Origin: Rhizaria sp. SCN 62-66
Lineage: Eukaryota > Rhizaria, unplaced
NCBI GenBank assembly: GCA_001724265.1
Contig: MEDY01000286.1
Coordinates: forward strand, 1 to 41,844
Direction: 5' to 3'
Length of the DNA: 41,844 nucleotides
Shown here: positions 21,101 to 32,500 of the stretch, in pieces
How the letters are laid out: each line of letters opens with the position of its first letter
How positions within the stretch are numbered: the first letter of the stretch is position 1
The notes under the pieces: model-generated
Database searches by the model: none
Told to the model about the DNA's origin: nothing
The model's input: only the letters and a program-made list of their open reading frames with translations
Made by a program: the position numbers and the translations under genes

Positions 21101-23415
21101 GGGATGTCGACGAGCGGCAGCAGCGGCGACAACGGCACACGCGGCCGCGGCGGCAGCGGCAGCGCGGCGGCGACGGGCAGCCGCCACTGCTGGAACAGCG
21201 GCCAGTCAGACTCGCTGTCGCGCTGCTCGCGGTCACTCGTCTGCCCACGGTCGCTTGTGGCGGCGAGAGTGGGCAGGGGCGCGGCCTCAGGGGACTGCGA
21301 CACGGCAGCGAGTGGCGACGCCACGGGGGTCAACACGCCGCGCCAGGCCGCGGGACCGAAAAAGTCAACATCAGCAGCAGCAGCATCTGTGCTGCCCTCG
21401 GCGACCGTGCTGCCATCAGGGTTCTGCTGGGGAGCAGTGACGCAACCGGCGAGCAGCGCAGCCACGCGCGTGTGCCAGTGCGCGGCGCGTTCCAGAATGG
21501 CGCCCGGTGGCAGCACGGCGGGCTTTGCCGTCGCAGACTCGGTCACAGGGGCCGCTGTCGCCGCAACGCCGGTGTCGGCGCTCGCGTCGTGGCTCTCGGT
21601 GCTGTAGTCGTCTTCGTAGTCGAACCCAGCGTCCGCAGCGTTGCCGTTATCGCCCGCAGCGCGGGGCGGCGGCAGCTGCGGCAGTGCCTGGAGCCGCTGC
21701 ACGAGCTGCAGGTTGCGCCACTCGAGCCACGCGCGCACCGCGCTCGCGCCCGCGCCCGGCTGCAGCGCCCACGGGCTGGCCTCGGCGTCGACCGCCGCCG
21801 CCACAGTCTCTGCCGCCTCCGCGGCAGACGAGGCAGTGCTTGTGTCCGGTGTCGGTAACTGCGGTGCACTCGCGTCGGCGCCGAAGCGTGTGAGCGCGCG
21901 CCTGCGGTGCCAGTGCCTCTGCTCGCGCGTGGCCTCGAGCGCGCCCAGGTCGCGCGGATACACCGTAAAGGGCGAGGCGGGCGCTGACGGCAGCGGGGCC
22001 GCGGCAGGGAACGAGGCCGGCAGACGCGCGTCCGACAGGTGCGGCCATAGTAAGGACGCGGGGGGCGGGGCGGCGCGAGAGGCAGGCTGTGACTGGCGCA
22101 AGTGGGCAGTGAAGGCGGCCCACACGGCGGCAGGCGTCGGCCCGCAGCTGTCACCATCGCTACTGTTGTTGTTGCTGTTGTTGTTGTTGTTGCTGTTTGG
22201 CGTCGGGTGCAGCTCCTTGGGCAAGTACTTAAGTGGGAAGCACTCTGCGCTAGCCTCACCGACGCCGACGTCAGCCGCCTGCCGCGCGCGGAGCGCCTCC
22301 TCGGCCTCGACCACGGCAGCAATTGCCGCGAAGTTAAGCCGCGCGAGCCCGCCGACGCGGCACGCCTTGTCGAGCGCCTCGCCCGCGGCATCGTCGAGCG
22401 TGGTCGCGAGCACGCGGTGGCGGCCCGGCGCCGCGGCCCACACCAGCTGCGAGTGCCCGCCGCTGGCCACGAGCGCCAGCGCAGGCGTCGCCGTCAGCGG
22501 GGACAGCGGCCGCGGGGGCAGCGAGCGCGCCACGGCCGCTGCGGACGCTGCGAGCGCGCTGCTACTGTTCTGACCAGCCGCAGTGCTACTGCTGCTGCTG
22601 TCATTAGCAGCCATGGCCGTAGCGACGGCGGCGGCGGCGGTGGGCGCGGCCAGCTCGGGGGCCAGCTGCGCGACGAGCGCGTGCGCCTCGACGTGGTTCA
22701 CACCTAGCAGCGGCACGCCCCAGGCGAGCGCGAGGCGCGCCGCGGCGGCCACGCCGACCGAGAGGCACGGCGCGAGCCCGGGACCGGAAGCCACCGCCAC
22801 CGCGTCCACCGGCACCGAGACAGGGACAGGGGGCGACGAGGGCGCGGTGGCTGGACTTTGGGGGAGTTGAGGGGCAGCTGCGGCCTGCGTGAGCGCGCGT
22901 GCGACGACGGCGCCGATGTGTTTCCTGTGCTAGCGCGCCGCGACCGAGGGCATGACGCCGCCGAGCTGCTCGTGGATGGGCCACTGCGAAAGCAGCGAAT
23001 GCGCGCGCAGAGAGCCGTGCGTGGTGAGGACGGCCGCCGCGGTCTCGTCGCAGGAGGACTCAATGCCCAGAATCACCGCGGGGCGAGAGGCAGCAGCAGC
23101 AGCAGCAGCATGGGCAGATGTTGATGCTGAGGCGGAGGAAGCAGATGTGGAGGCGGAGGTAGAGAAGTAGCTGCGAGAGTTGATGTTGCTGTTCCGATGT
23201 CCAAATGAAGTGACTGCAGCTGAGTGCGAGTGCAGCTGAGAGGGTAGATGGGGGCCGTATTCAACCGCGCGTTGCGCATTTGAGGCTGTATATGCATTTG
23301 CAGAAGCAGCAGCAGTCGCCGCAGCAGAAGCGGATGCAGAGCAGGCTGAGGCCGCTGCGGCGGCGGCAGGCGCAGTCACGGAGCGAATGCTCGCAAGCCT
23401 GAGCATTGCCGACAT
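18119..23415 (-). CDS. OSGEPL1: Mitochondrial tRNA N6-adenosine threonylcarbamoyltransferase (OSGEPL1/Qri7), giant form, one in-frame TAG
   Basis: TsaD-family enzyme that transfers the threonylcarbamoyl group to A37 of ANN-decoding tRNAs (t6A). Two exons: 23415-21075 and 20925-18119, giving 1715 residues against about 330-415 in the family. Motifs in order: GIESSCDET (about 117), GGVMPSVAAR (to 161), TAG at 22932-22930 (162) then HRKHIGAVV, VASGPGL, metal-binding HVEAH (241-245), SGGHS (318), LDDAAGEALDKA, SFSGMKSA (about 786), GGVASNGYLR (about 996), CTDNG with the metal-binding Asp (about 1029) and RPRWPLG (about 1115). The CTDNGVMIAW segment is especially close to animal OSGEPL1. An Ala/Ser-rich, Arg-containing N-terminus (MSAMLRLASIRSV) suggests mitochondrial import. 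Insertions of about 60, 440 and 130 residues and a 600-residue Lys/Gly-rich tail are added, yet every catalytic motif is intact. It ends at TAA. Confidence 0.9.
20926..21074 (-). other. Intron of OSGEPL1 (149 bp, GT-AG)
   Basis: The frames on the two sides differ, and the flanking motifs (LDDAAGEALDKA and SFSGMKSA) belong to one protein, so an intron is required. Splicing GT at 21074 to AG at 20926 joins G|GC to give ...GSGSGYTALSFSG in frame. A donor a few bases further on (GGTTTG) would also keep frame, so the exact donor is not certain. Confidence 0.7.
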
Positions 23416-23889
23416 GCGCGCCAGGTCAACTCAGCTAAAAATATGGAGTGCTGTTGTCTTTAAAGCTGCGAGTTCAGGATATTACTACTTGGGGAGTGAG
23501 AGAGCGAGTGCAGCGAGCGATTGTTGAGAGATGGCCGGAGAAAGAGGGGAGTGAGTGCAGAGAAACTAAAACAGAAAACCAAGAGATATAAAAAGAAAAT
23601 ACAATGTAAATTCACGCATTGAATACTGGCGAACGTAATAAACTGATGTTGACGATCAGTGTCGCAATCTGGATCAAATTTCCTGTCGCAACGTTGGTGG
23701 GTTGCGAGAGTACCGTCGGCGAAGAGGATTGAGAAGTCCAATGATAATATCGCCCAAATTAAACGTATGTGGGGATTGTTTCGTTTAATCTGGCTTGAAT
23801 TGATATGCCTCATATTTGATTTGAAATAATCGTTCTTTATCTTGCGCTTAGTCGAGTTCACAGCTACTTTACATCGAGACTTCTTTCCG
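23416..23889. promoter_or_regulatory. Shared upstream region of OSGEPL1 and the acidic-protein gene
   Basis: 474 bp lie between two divergent start codons. The sequence is AT-rich in the middle (23560-23860) with GC-richer flanks. No clear TATA box, RNA gene or coding frame is seen. The promoters of both genes are inferred to lie here. Confidence 0.4.
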
Positions 23890-26055
23890 ATGTCTGCCCG
23901 CTCTCTGCCACCCGGCACTGCGGCCGCGACCCCGACCGCCCCTGTGCTGCCCATCGCCGCAACTGCACGTCCCCGCTTGCCTGCCGCCGCCCGTGGGCCG
24001 ATGTACGACCCGTCTTTTTACGCTGACGCGATTCGCGAGCACTTCTTGAGCGAATCCTCGTCGTCATCAACCTCTGCCTCAGCCACCAGCTCGGTCCCTG
24101 TGTCGGCGACTACGGTCGGCGCGGCAGGCTCGCCGGTGGCAGCGACTGCTGACGGCCTATTTGGGCGCAGCGCGTTGGACACCGCCGCGGGTGCTGGCGA
24201 TGACGACAATGACAATGACGATACGGAGGCCTCCCCTTGTGGAGCGACGACAGTGTCTGTTCCAACGGGGGGCTCCTCCATCACGACTGGCGTTACTGCC
24301 CGAGCAGCGGCTGTCTCCGCGTCCTCCGTATTGTCGGCTTCTTTTCTGACGTCTTTGTCATCCCTCTGCGCCCGTCCCGCCCCCGCTGCTGCATCTGCTG
24401 CGACAGGCGGCAGCACGATCACCAACTCTAACAGCAGCAGCAACAGCAGCAACAGCAGCAGCATCAGTAGCAGCGTTGGCGCCGGCGACATGCGGGTGCG
24501 CGAGCGCATGCTGGCGCGCATGCTCAAGCGCATTGACAGCAACGGCGACGTGAACATGGATCCGGACGCAACTGCACTCCCGCACAGCAGCATGGGCGTG
24601 TACGGCTCGATTCGCAGTCACGCTCTGACGCACAGTGACACGCACACGCACACGCACACGCACACAGAGCGCGTGCTGCGGGGCTTCATCCCCACCGACA
24701 GCGAGCGCGACAGCAATTGCGACGATGACGACGATGACGATGATGAAGATGGGGGCTCCTCGAAGTCTAAGTCGAAGGCTAACCAGTATGCAGACAGTGA
24801 GTTTGCCCCAATCGATCCGCTGCTGCTCCTTTCGTCAGGCGCAGTTGCCACTGTCGCTGAGGCGGAGGCAGCAGTTGCAACGGCAGCAGCTGCAGCTAAG
24901 AGTAAGATCAAAAGAAAGAGCAAGGGCAAGAATGGTGAGAACAAGATCACTGTGGTCAACGGTGCGCTTGCACGCGAACTCGTGGGCATCAGTACCGTGA
25001 TTGATGTTGCTGCTGACGAAGAGGAGTACGACCGTGAGCAGCTCCAGCAGCAGCTGCAGCTGCAGCAGCAAGGTGCATGTGAGCTGCTGCAACAGGCTGA
25101 CGACGAGCAGCTGCTACTTGGGGACGGTTCCGCGGCAACTGCAACTGCAACTTTGCCGGCGAATGTCGACAACGTTGTTGCTAGTAGCGGCAGTGTCAGT
25201 GATAGCTCTGTTAAGAGGCTGCCGTCAATGCTGACTCAATTTGCAAACGCCACTGCGAACAACAACACAAAGACACCTGCGAGTGCGTATACTGAGTGTG
25301 TCACGGTGGAAGAGACTGGCGAGATTGCGATTGAGCAGTGGAGCAAGGCCGACTTCGACTCGGACTCTGAGCCTGCCGGCGATGCCAGTGCAAGCAATAC
25401 GGGCGTCAAGACTGACGACAACAATCACACTGCAGAGTCAGAGGCGACCGCGGTGACTGAGAGCGCTGTAGGTATCGTGGGACAGGAGCAGACAGAGCAT
25501 TCCGCGGCTACGCACAGCAGCAATAACAACGAATCTTTCTTGCCTGGCGCCGCTGAGACCGACTCTGACTCCCACTTGCAAACGCAAGGCACGAACATTG
25601 CCTCTAGCAGCAACAGCAACGACGCCGATAGTGCAGATATCGAGGAAGTGGCTGTGGACAGCGCCGCGCACGAGCGCATTTCGTACAGCCAGCGCGCGCA
25701 CGCACGCGCACAGGCCCGCGCACAGCACAGCTGCAACAGTAGTGACACTGGAGTGATTCAGCGCAATGGCCTGTTCCCCGAGGTCGCGGCCGCTGAGGCG
25801 CTCGGGCTCGACGCCTACCCTGACAACGACGGTGGCGCCAATGAGAGCGCCGCTAATGCTGCCACGGCAACGGCACTGGGCGAAGAAGAAAGCGAGGTTC
25901 TCGGGGCCGGGCTGACTGCGGAGGAAGCTGTGACGCGCTGGGCTGGGGGCGCGGGGGCGGGGCCGCTGACGCAAATCAAGCTGGCAGGCGATGAGAATGA
26001 GGCTGAGGAGGAGGATGACGAGGCGTTCTTGGACAGTTTGTTCAAAATGGGATGA
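23890..26055 (+). CDS. Acidic low-complexity protein of unknown function
   Basis: This is one exon, ATG 23890 to TGA 26053-26055, 721 residues. The frame is open further upstream, but only to a TTG, so the first ATG is taken. Met38 (MYDPSFYADAIREHFL) is an alternative and starts the first ordered-looking segment. The rest is mostly disordered: Ser/Asn runs near 190-210, a segment RVRERMLARMLKRIDSNGD near 215, His-Thr repeats near 255, Asp/Glu runs, a Gln-rich stretch near 390, and a Lys-rich KSKIKRKSKGK patch. The extreme C-terminus (DDEAFLDSLFKMG) is a short acidic-hydrophobic motif of the kind used for docking. A nuclear role is only a guess from the basic patch. There are no in-frame TAGs. 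It is head to head with OSGEPL1 and in tandem with the CDT1-like gene. Confidence 0.75.
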   Translation: MSARSLPPGTAAATPTAPVLPIAATARPRLPAAARGPMYDPSFYADAIREHFLSESSSSSTSASATSSVPVSATTVGAAGSPVAATADGLFGRSALDTAAGAGDDDNDNDDTEASPCGATTVSVPTGGSSITTGVTARAAAVSASSVLSASFLTSLSSLCARPAPAAASAATGGSTITNSNSSSNSSNSSSISSSVGAGDMRVRERMLARMLKRIDSNGDVNMDPDATALPHSSMGVYGSIRSHALTHSDTHTHTHTHTERVLRGFIPTDSERDSNCDDDDDDDDEDGGSSKSKSKANQYADSEFAPIDPLLLLSSGAVATVAEAEAAVATAAAAAKSKIKRKSKGKNGENKITVVNGALARELVGISTVIDVAADEEEYDREQLQQQLQLQQQGACELLQQADDEQLLLGDGSAATATATLPANVDNVVASSGSVSDSSVKRLPSMLTQFANATANNNTKTPASAYTECVTVEETGEIAIEQWSKADFDSDSEPAGDASASNTGVKTDDNNHTAESEATAVTESAVGIVGQEQTEHSAATHSSNNNESFLPGAAETDSDSHLQTQGTNIASSSNSNDADSADIEEVAVDSAAHERISYSQRAHARAQARAQHSCNSSDTGVIQRNGLFPEVAAAEALGLDAYPDNDGGANESAANAATATALGEEESEVLGAGLTAEEAVTRWAGGAGAGPLTQIKLAGDENEAEEEDDEAFLDSLFKMG
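24639..24666 (+). repeat. CACACG repeat coding His-Thr
   Basis: Alternating CAC and ACG/ACA codons encode five or so His-Thr pairs inside the acidic protein. It is a short, nearly perfect 6-bp repeat. Confidence 0.75.
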
Positions 26056-26586
26056 TATCGACTTGATTTTGGTCGAATTGGGTCAAAACATGACGGAATG
26101 GCCCGAGTAACGGGTTGCTGCGTTTGGATACTTAGTGACGGGAAGTTGGACGTTTGGCATATGTACGCTTGATTAGACGCAATGTATTGTGTATGTAGAT
26201 ACAAATTTGACTTTTCTATTTCGAATGCATATTTATTTAAAAGGCTCATTCGATTTTGAATCAGTACGCATAAAACATGTGCGCCAACGGATAGAATTGC
26301 CAGTGCGAGCGCGAACACTGGAAGCTCGGTCAATCACGGAATCAGTTGCACATAAATACTTAGGATCCCCATCGTCAACAACAATGAAACTCTCTGCAAG
26401 AATACAATTTTCTTATTTCTCTTTGGATTTTTAATTTCAGTACAATTTTATTGAGACTATTTCTCACACATTTGCATTTCCGCTCGCGCTCTTGCCCTCG
26501 CCCTAGTCGTCCTTCACCCCCGTCTTTCGCCGCAGTGCTAAACCTTCATTCTTGAGTCAGCACTCAGAGTTACGCTCCCGTCATAC
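26056..26586. other. Intergenic spacer upstream of the CDT1-like gene
   Basis: This spacer lies between two tandem plus-strand genes. The left 400 bp are AT-rich. The last 120 bp are pyrimidine-rich (many CCTC, CTTTC tracts), as also seen upstream of the genes at 34415 and 36388, so a pyrimidine-rich 5' leader or promoter may be a local habit. No RNA gene or supported frame is seen. Confidence 0.45.
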
Positions 26587-29500
26587 ATGCGCCGCTCTGC
26601 CGCGTCAACACGCGCGGGCTCGGCTGCACAGCTGCAGTCACAATCACACATCGATCCTCAGCCAGTGCCTCCTCAGCTCCCCCCTCAGCGGGCCCCGCAG
26701 CGTCGCTCGTCTGCCCGCACGACAATCAGCACTTCACCTGCTGTTGTGTTACCGCCTGCGGCCACATCTAGTGCGATAAAGGACGCTGGAAGTACAGCCC
26801 TGGGCCGCTCTGTTAATGATGTCAAAGGCAGCGACAAAGTGGGTGAGATTGTAATGGTGCTAACGGACAGCGACGACGATGATGACTACGACGACTTCGA
26901 GGACGATGAAGACAATTGCGACGGGGATGCGAGTGACAGGGACGCTAGCATTAACGCCAGTGCCCGCTCCAAGCGCCCCCGCACAGCTTCAAATGCGCTC
27001 ACAAACCACAGAGCTAGCTCAAGCGACGACAGTGTCCACTTGCTGCCCCCGCTCTCTTCTCTGCGCCAAAAGGAACACCAGCAACAACAGCGACATGGGC
27101 CAGCACTGCCGTTGCCTGCTGCAGATGCGGTCACTTACTGCGCAACTGCGAGCGCTGCCGCACTCACCAACTATAGCGACTCTCGTACCTCGAGCTCTAC
27201 CAGTAATGCTGTCAACGATGCTGACTGCTACAGCCCCGGATCCCACCCATTCGCGTTGACATCGTGGTCGTCACTGTGCGCGCGTGTGCTGCGCTGGGAC
27301 CGGCCCGACTGTGTGCTGCGCGCGTGCATTGACCGCGAAGCAGGGCTGTATCCGCAGCCTTATTTCCCCTGCAACAACAACGACAAAAACACTGGCGTTA
27401 ACAACACCAAAGCAAACACGGCGACGAACAACTTCAGCAGCATTAACATAACCAACAGTCATCGCGACAGCAACAGTGTTAGTGCTAGTCGCGAGCCAGT
27501 GACTCTGTTGCTGCCATCCTTTAAAACCCAGACCCCCAGTCTACTGCTCCCTTTCGCACCGCTGCCGGGCTCCCCCCTGCCGCCGCCAGCGCACGCACTG
27601 CTGCCGCCGCCGCTGCGCCACCTCGCGAACTGCCTCTGGACGCTCGACAGCGTGCTGCTCGACTCGCTGATGACGCACGCCGCGCGTGCGGCGACGCCGC
27701 TATCGGTTCTCAAAAAAGACGCTGCGCGGCGGTTGCGGCATGATGTGAGCGCAGAAGACCTGCTGAGGCTGCTCACGGTCATGCCTGAGAGCTACGAAGT
27801 GACTGTGGTCACGGCTAGTCCTGTGCCTACACACATGAGTGCTGTTGCAAATAGCAATGCGCAAACCAACGCTGACGACAGCAGTAACAAGAGCAATGTA
27901 AGTGGTAATGATGACGACCGTGTGTTCTCCCGGTTTAACCCCGACACAGGCCTGAGTACCTTGTTGCGGTGCAAGTACCTCCCTCCTGACCACGAAATCA
28001 AAATCTCTCCTTGGCTACCTCCACGCTCACGCCAACAGTCACACCGCCCAAGTGCCAGTGATCCTGCTGACGCTACTGCTACTGCAAATGCGTCTGCGTC
28101 TGCTGAAAGTGATGTTGCTGAGAGCGTTGTCGGCGTTGCACCGCTGTCCCCCAGTCACCTGTGGAGCTATCTCAGCGCTTCGCGGCACGCGCGCTACGCT
28201 CTCTTGGTCCGGCGGCTGCTGTATTTGTCGCTTTTGGCGCAGCTAGCTCCGCTACGCGCGTTGTCGCTTGCGTTCGACAGCAATAACAACAAGAACAACG
28301 GCGACTTTATGTTCTCCGCGGCAAGCATAAAGGACAGCGAGTTTCCGTTCGTGGTCGCAAGCGACTGGGACGCGCCTCTGACCGGGACGAAGTTCTCGGC
28401 CCGTGCCGTCACTGTTGCGCGCGCGCTCGCTGGCCACTGCGTCTCCGCGCTCACGACGCTGGCGCCCACGCTGCATGGTCCGAGCCACGCTCATTTCCAC
28501 ATCGGGGAAAACAGTCACAACAACACAGGCGCCGTGAACACTCAGGGCGATAGCGAGCTTGGCGTTGCGTATAGTGCCGCTGACGCGAATAACTGTGTTT
28601 TTATGCACACACATGCACGGGTGTTAGCTACTGTCACTCTAAACGCATCCAACCGCCATGTCGCAAATTCGAAGGCGAGCTCTCTCAGGAATGTGCAATC
28701 TTGCGTCTTTAGTGGCGCAGCTCATCTTCCTGCCTCAGCTACAGCAACTGCGTCTGCGGTCGCCCGCACTCCCGCTGCCGCCGCGGTGCTGCTGCGCGAG
28801 GCCCGCGCTCTGTCGCAGCTGTGGACCGCACTGCCTGCGCCCGCGCCGCCGCTGCAGCTGTCTGTGCGCGCGCCGTGGCCCGTCTGGCTGCCCGAGAGCC
28901 ACTACGTCGTCGCACCGTCGCTTATGCAAGACAAAACTGGACTGCTGCTGCCACTGCCGCCGCTGGAAGCACCGCCGCCGCCGCCAGTGTCAAAGGGGGC
29001 CGCGTTCAAGCGCGCGCTGGTCACGGGCGCTGCGGTCAGCGCTGGTGAGGACAACGACAAAAGACATGGAGACGGAGGCAATGCTGGCGATGACAACAGT
29101 GACAGCGCATGTGAAAGTGATGGCGACAACGATGGTGTTGCTGCTGATGCCTGCGACTGCGGCCGTGAACAGCAACTGGGCTCTGGCTGTGAGCAGTGCT
29201 CGTACCGCCGCCGTGCTCACAGTCACTTGCTCCGCACGAAGTCAAGCCGCTTGCGTCTCTGTCGCCGCGCCGCGCTTCCCCCCGCGCCGCCCGCGCCGCC
29301 CATTGCGTTCGTGTTGAGTCTAGCCGCCGACTGCACGCACCCGACCGAGCTCTCGGCCACTGGGCTCCGCGTTACCGCGACAGCGGCCGCGGCTGCCGGC
29401 GCATCGGCGCTAGCCGTGGCTGAGGGCGAGAGCGGCGCTGCGGGCGCGGCGCGCGCAGCAGCGGTTGAGGCGGCTGCCGTGGACGCAGTTCTTGGGCCTG

Positions 29501-32500
29501 AAACAGTCTCTTCAATCGCCAACGAAACAACGCTCGAGCTTGACCTAGAGCTCAACAAGAACAGCCACGACCAGAGGCACTCTGCAACAAAGACGCTCTT
29601 ATCCGAGTCCGGCGTCGGTCACGACTCTGGCGTGAGCACTTCCAATGTGAGCGGCGTTGCTATGACCGTTGCTGCGGGCGCAAGCGGAGTCTCGGCGAAG
29701 GGCGTTGGTGTGCGGGTAGCAGGGTACTTTGCACTCTTGACTGCGCTCGAACAGCAGCTGCCGCAGTCGAGCGGGGCTAAAACGAAAAGTGCAAAGACCC
29801 AAAATCGCTCGATTGCTGTGCCGCGCCCGATGCTGCTACCTGTTCACGCATACCTGTATTTGGCACCGAAGGATGTCACAGTTGCAACCGCTGCTGCTCT
29901 CATGCAACTATCAGAGCAGCAGTCGCCGCACAGCAATGGCAACAACAAAACTCACGATGCAAGTGAGACAGTGTCGCAGAAGCGCAAGAGTTTGTTCTCT
30001 GTCCTGTCCGCTGTTTGCGTGATGAACAACTTAGCCCTCGCTCGCACTGCCTTCACTGCGTCACACAACTCCAACATCGACAGTGTCAACAGCAACATTA
30101 CCGCACAGCAACCCTTGTTTATTCACGCATCGGGCTTTTTCGGCCCCGTCGCCCGCCACTTTGCCCGCCTTATTGCCACGCTTCTCCACCCGACCCGCGG
30201 ACTCATGCGGTCTACCTTCTTGCCGACGCGGCCTGACTTAAGCGCGGGCCGCGGGGGCTGGGACTGCTGTGCTATGTTGCGGGCACTGGTAGCGCGTGTG
30301 ATGCCGGGCGAAGTTCAGGATTTGTGGAGTGATGCTGCCAAGTCTGCGAACACGCCCACAAAGTTGACAAAGAACGTCGACTCTCGCGGCGATTTGAGTG
30401 GCAGCAACGGTGATTGTCACGAAGGTAATCGCTTTGTGATTTTGCTCACGAAAGCAGCGTTGCGCGACGCAGTCACTGCGCTTCGAACCAACAGCGCTCT
30501 GAAGCAGCTTGAGAAGACGATCGCGCTTTTGAGCGCAGTGACTGACGCTGCTGAGATTGTGCGCGGCATGGCACTCACGCAATCGCCCGCTTTCTTCACC
30601 ACCACCAGCAATAACAGCAACGCTAACGCCGACGCTAGCAACAACAACGGACAGCAGCCGCAAGTGCAGACTGCAACGACGACTGCAGCTGGTGGCGCAG
30701 CTGCTGGTGCTGCCGGTGGGCTCGCCGCGCTCCGAGCAAGGCTTGCAAGCTTTAAGAACAACAACAACGCTGCCGCTGCAACTTCCAGCGTGGCTGCAAC
30801 TGCGCCGTCACAACAGAAGCCAGAACATCAGCAGCAGCAGCAGCAGCAGCAGTCTGGTGCTGCCGCTGCGGCTGCTGTGGCGCATCGCCCCGTGCCGCTG
30901 CCGTTGTCCCGCGTGGTGGCCGAGCTCGCCAACAGCGACCGGATCGGCCGCACGCACGGCATGTCTCCAGCGGCCTGCGAGAAGCTCGTCGTTGCAATCT
31001 GTGCTGTGTCCGCCGCCGCCGCTGCCATCGAGCATGCTGACGCCGCAGCTAAATCTGCGATATTTACGGACGCCGACAATGCTAATAGCAACGATGGTGC
31101 TGTTGCGACAGCGAAATCAGATCAAACTAAGTCGGTTGTCTCGACGCAGCGAAGTCAAGCCGCCATGCAGTGCGTGACGACCTCGTTCGGCACAGCGCTT
31201 CGGTATTATCCGTTACACAACGCGTCCGCGTTTGCGGCGGCGGCCGCCGCGGCGCGCACTGCTGGACTGGGGTTGCATAAAGCGGTTGCGGCCTCTGTGG
31301 CTGCGGTGGCGGAGGCGGCCTCATGGTGGACTGACCCGCCCACGGTCACCTATAGCGGCACTGGCAGCGACGCTAACAACAACACTGCGGAACAGAAAGT
31401 CGACACTGCGCGTCTGGAGAGTGAGAGCGGAGAGAACGCGGGGGTTGAGCTGCGCAGTGCTGGCTACATCGACGCCATTGCAAACGCGGCGACCGCGGCG
31501 GAGGCCGTGGCTGCGACCCAGTGGGCGCTGCCTAAGTACCTGCGCCAGTCGAAGTCGCCGTGCCAAGTGAACGTGGGCGGCGAAGTGACCGTGAGCAGCG
31601 AGTGGGACCGGGTCTTCGTGGCTCCCCTGAGGTTCCTGCTCCGCAAGGCGTCCCCTCTCGGCGCCTGCCTCGACTCTGCACTCAGCGTCGCTGACTCTGA
31701 CGGCACAGCGCAGACTTGCCCTGACAGCGCGACGGCCGGCATCGACCCCGTGGCATGGCCCGCCACTGCAGCGGGCCGGCTGCTCTGCTTCGCTCACGCC
31801 GACGCCACCGTGGAGCGCGTTGCGCGCGCGTCGGTGGCGACTGTACGCAGGGATGGAAGGGCGGTTCAGAAGCTGCTCAACGAGGCGAAACACGCAGCAG
31901 CACCAGCGCCACAGTTACAACCATCTGTTGAGGCTGTTGCACGGCTGCAACGCGAGCAGCGTGAGCGTAAGCGGCTGCTGCAGCGGCTTAACTTGTTCGC
32001 GGGATGTTCCCGCGGGCGGCTGTACTTTTACCCTCCTAACGCTCCCGGTGTGCCGCAATGTCTGTCCTCAAAGACCAACAGTTCCACCGCAAGCGCCACT
32101 GATGCTAATGACTCTGAGGCTGATGACGACACAGATTTTGACGTTGGCTTAAGCTTTGACTCCGATGCCGGCACCGACCGTGAACATGAGACTGGTGACT
32201 GCGAGCGTCTGCAAGACGTGGAGGGCGCTCTCTTTGCCCGGTGGGTGGCTCGGCGCACCCCCGCCTTGCCTCAAACACAGGCACTGATACAGTCGCTGTC
32301 GCGTGGGATGTACACGGCAGCGTTGCCGTCGCTCCCGTCCCTGGCGTCGCTCTCTGAGGCCATCCCCGCAACGCACGCGCTCAAGAACAGCTGCAACTTA
32401 CCGTGTGCTCTCGAGTTGACTCAAAACACCCCCAACAGCAGCCCGTCGGCCCGCACTCCTGATAGCACGAGTCTAAGTGTCACAGATGTAAGCACCCCGC

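Noticed and set aside
417-22932. The interrupted genes are pseudogenes
   Set aside because: Only TAG interrupts them, never TAA or TGA. There are no frameshifts, conserved motifs are intact downstream, and several independent genes show the same thing.
22906-22950. A very short intron removing the TAG in OSGEPL1 (GT in GGTCGCGG to AG in GCACAG, about 24 bp)
   Set aside because: Removing it would delete conserved residues that align to the family without a gap. The six other introns here are 104-219 bp with GTA or GTG donors.
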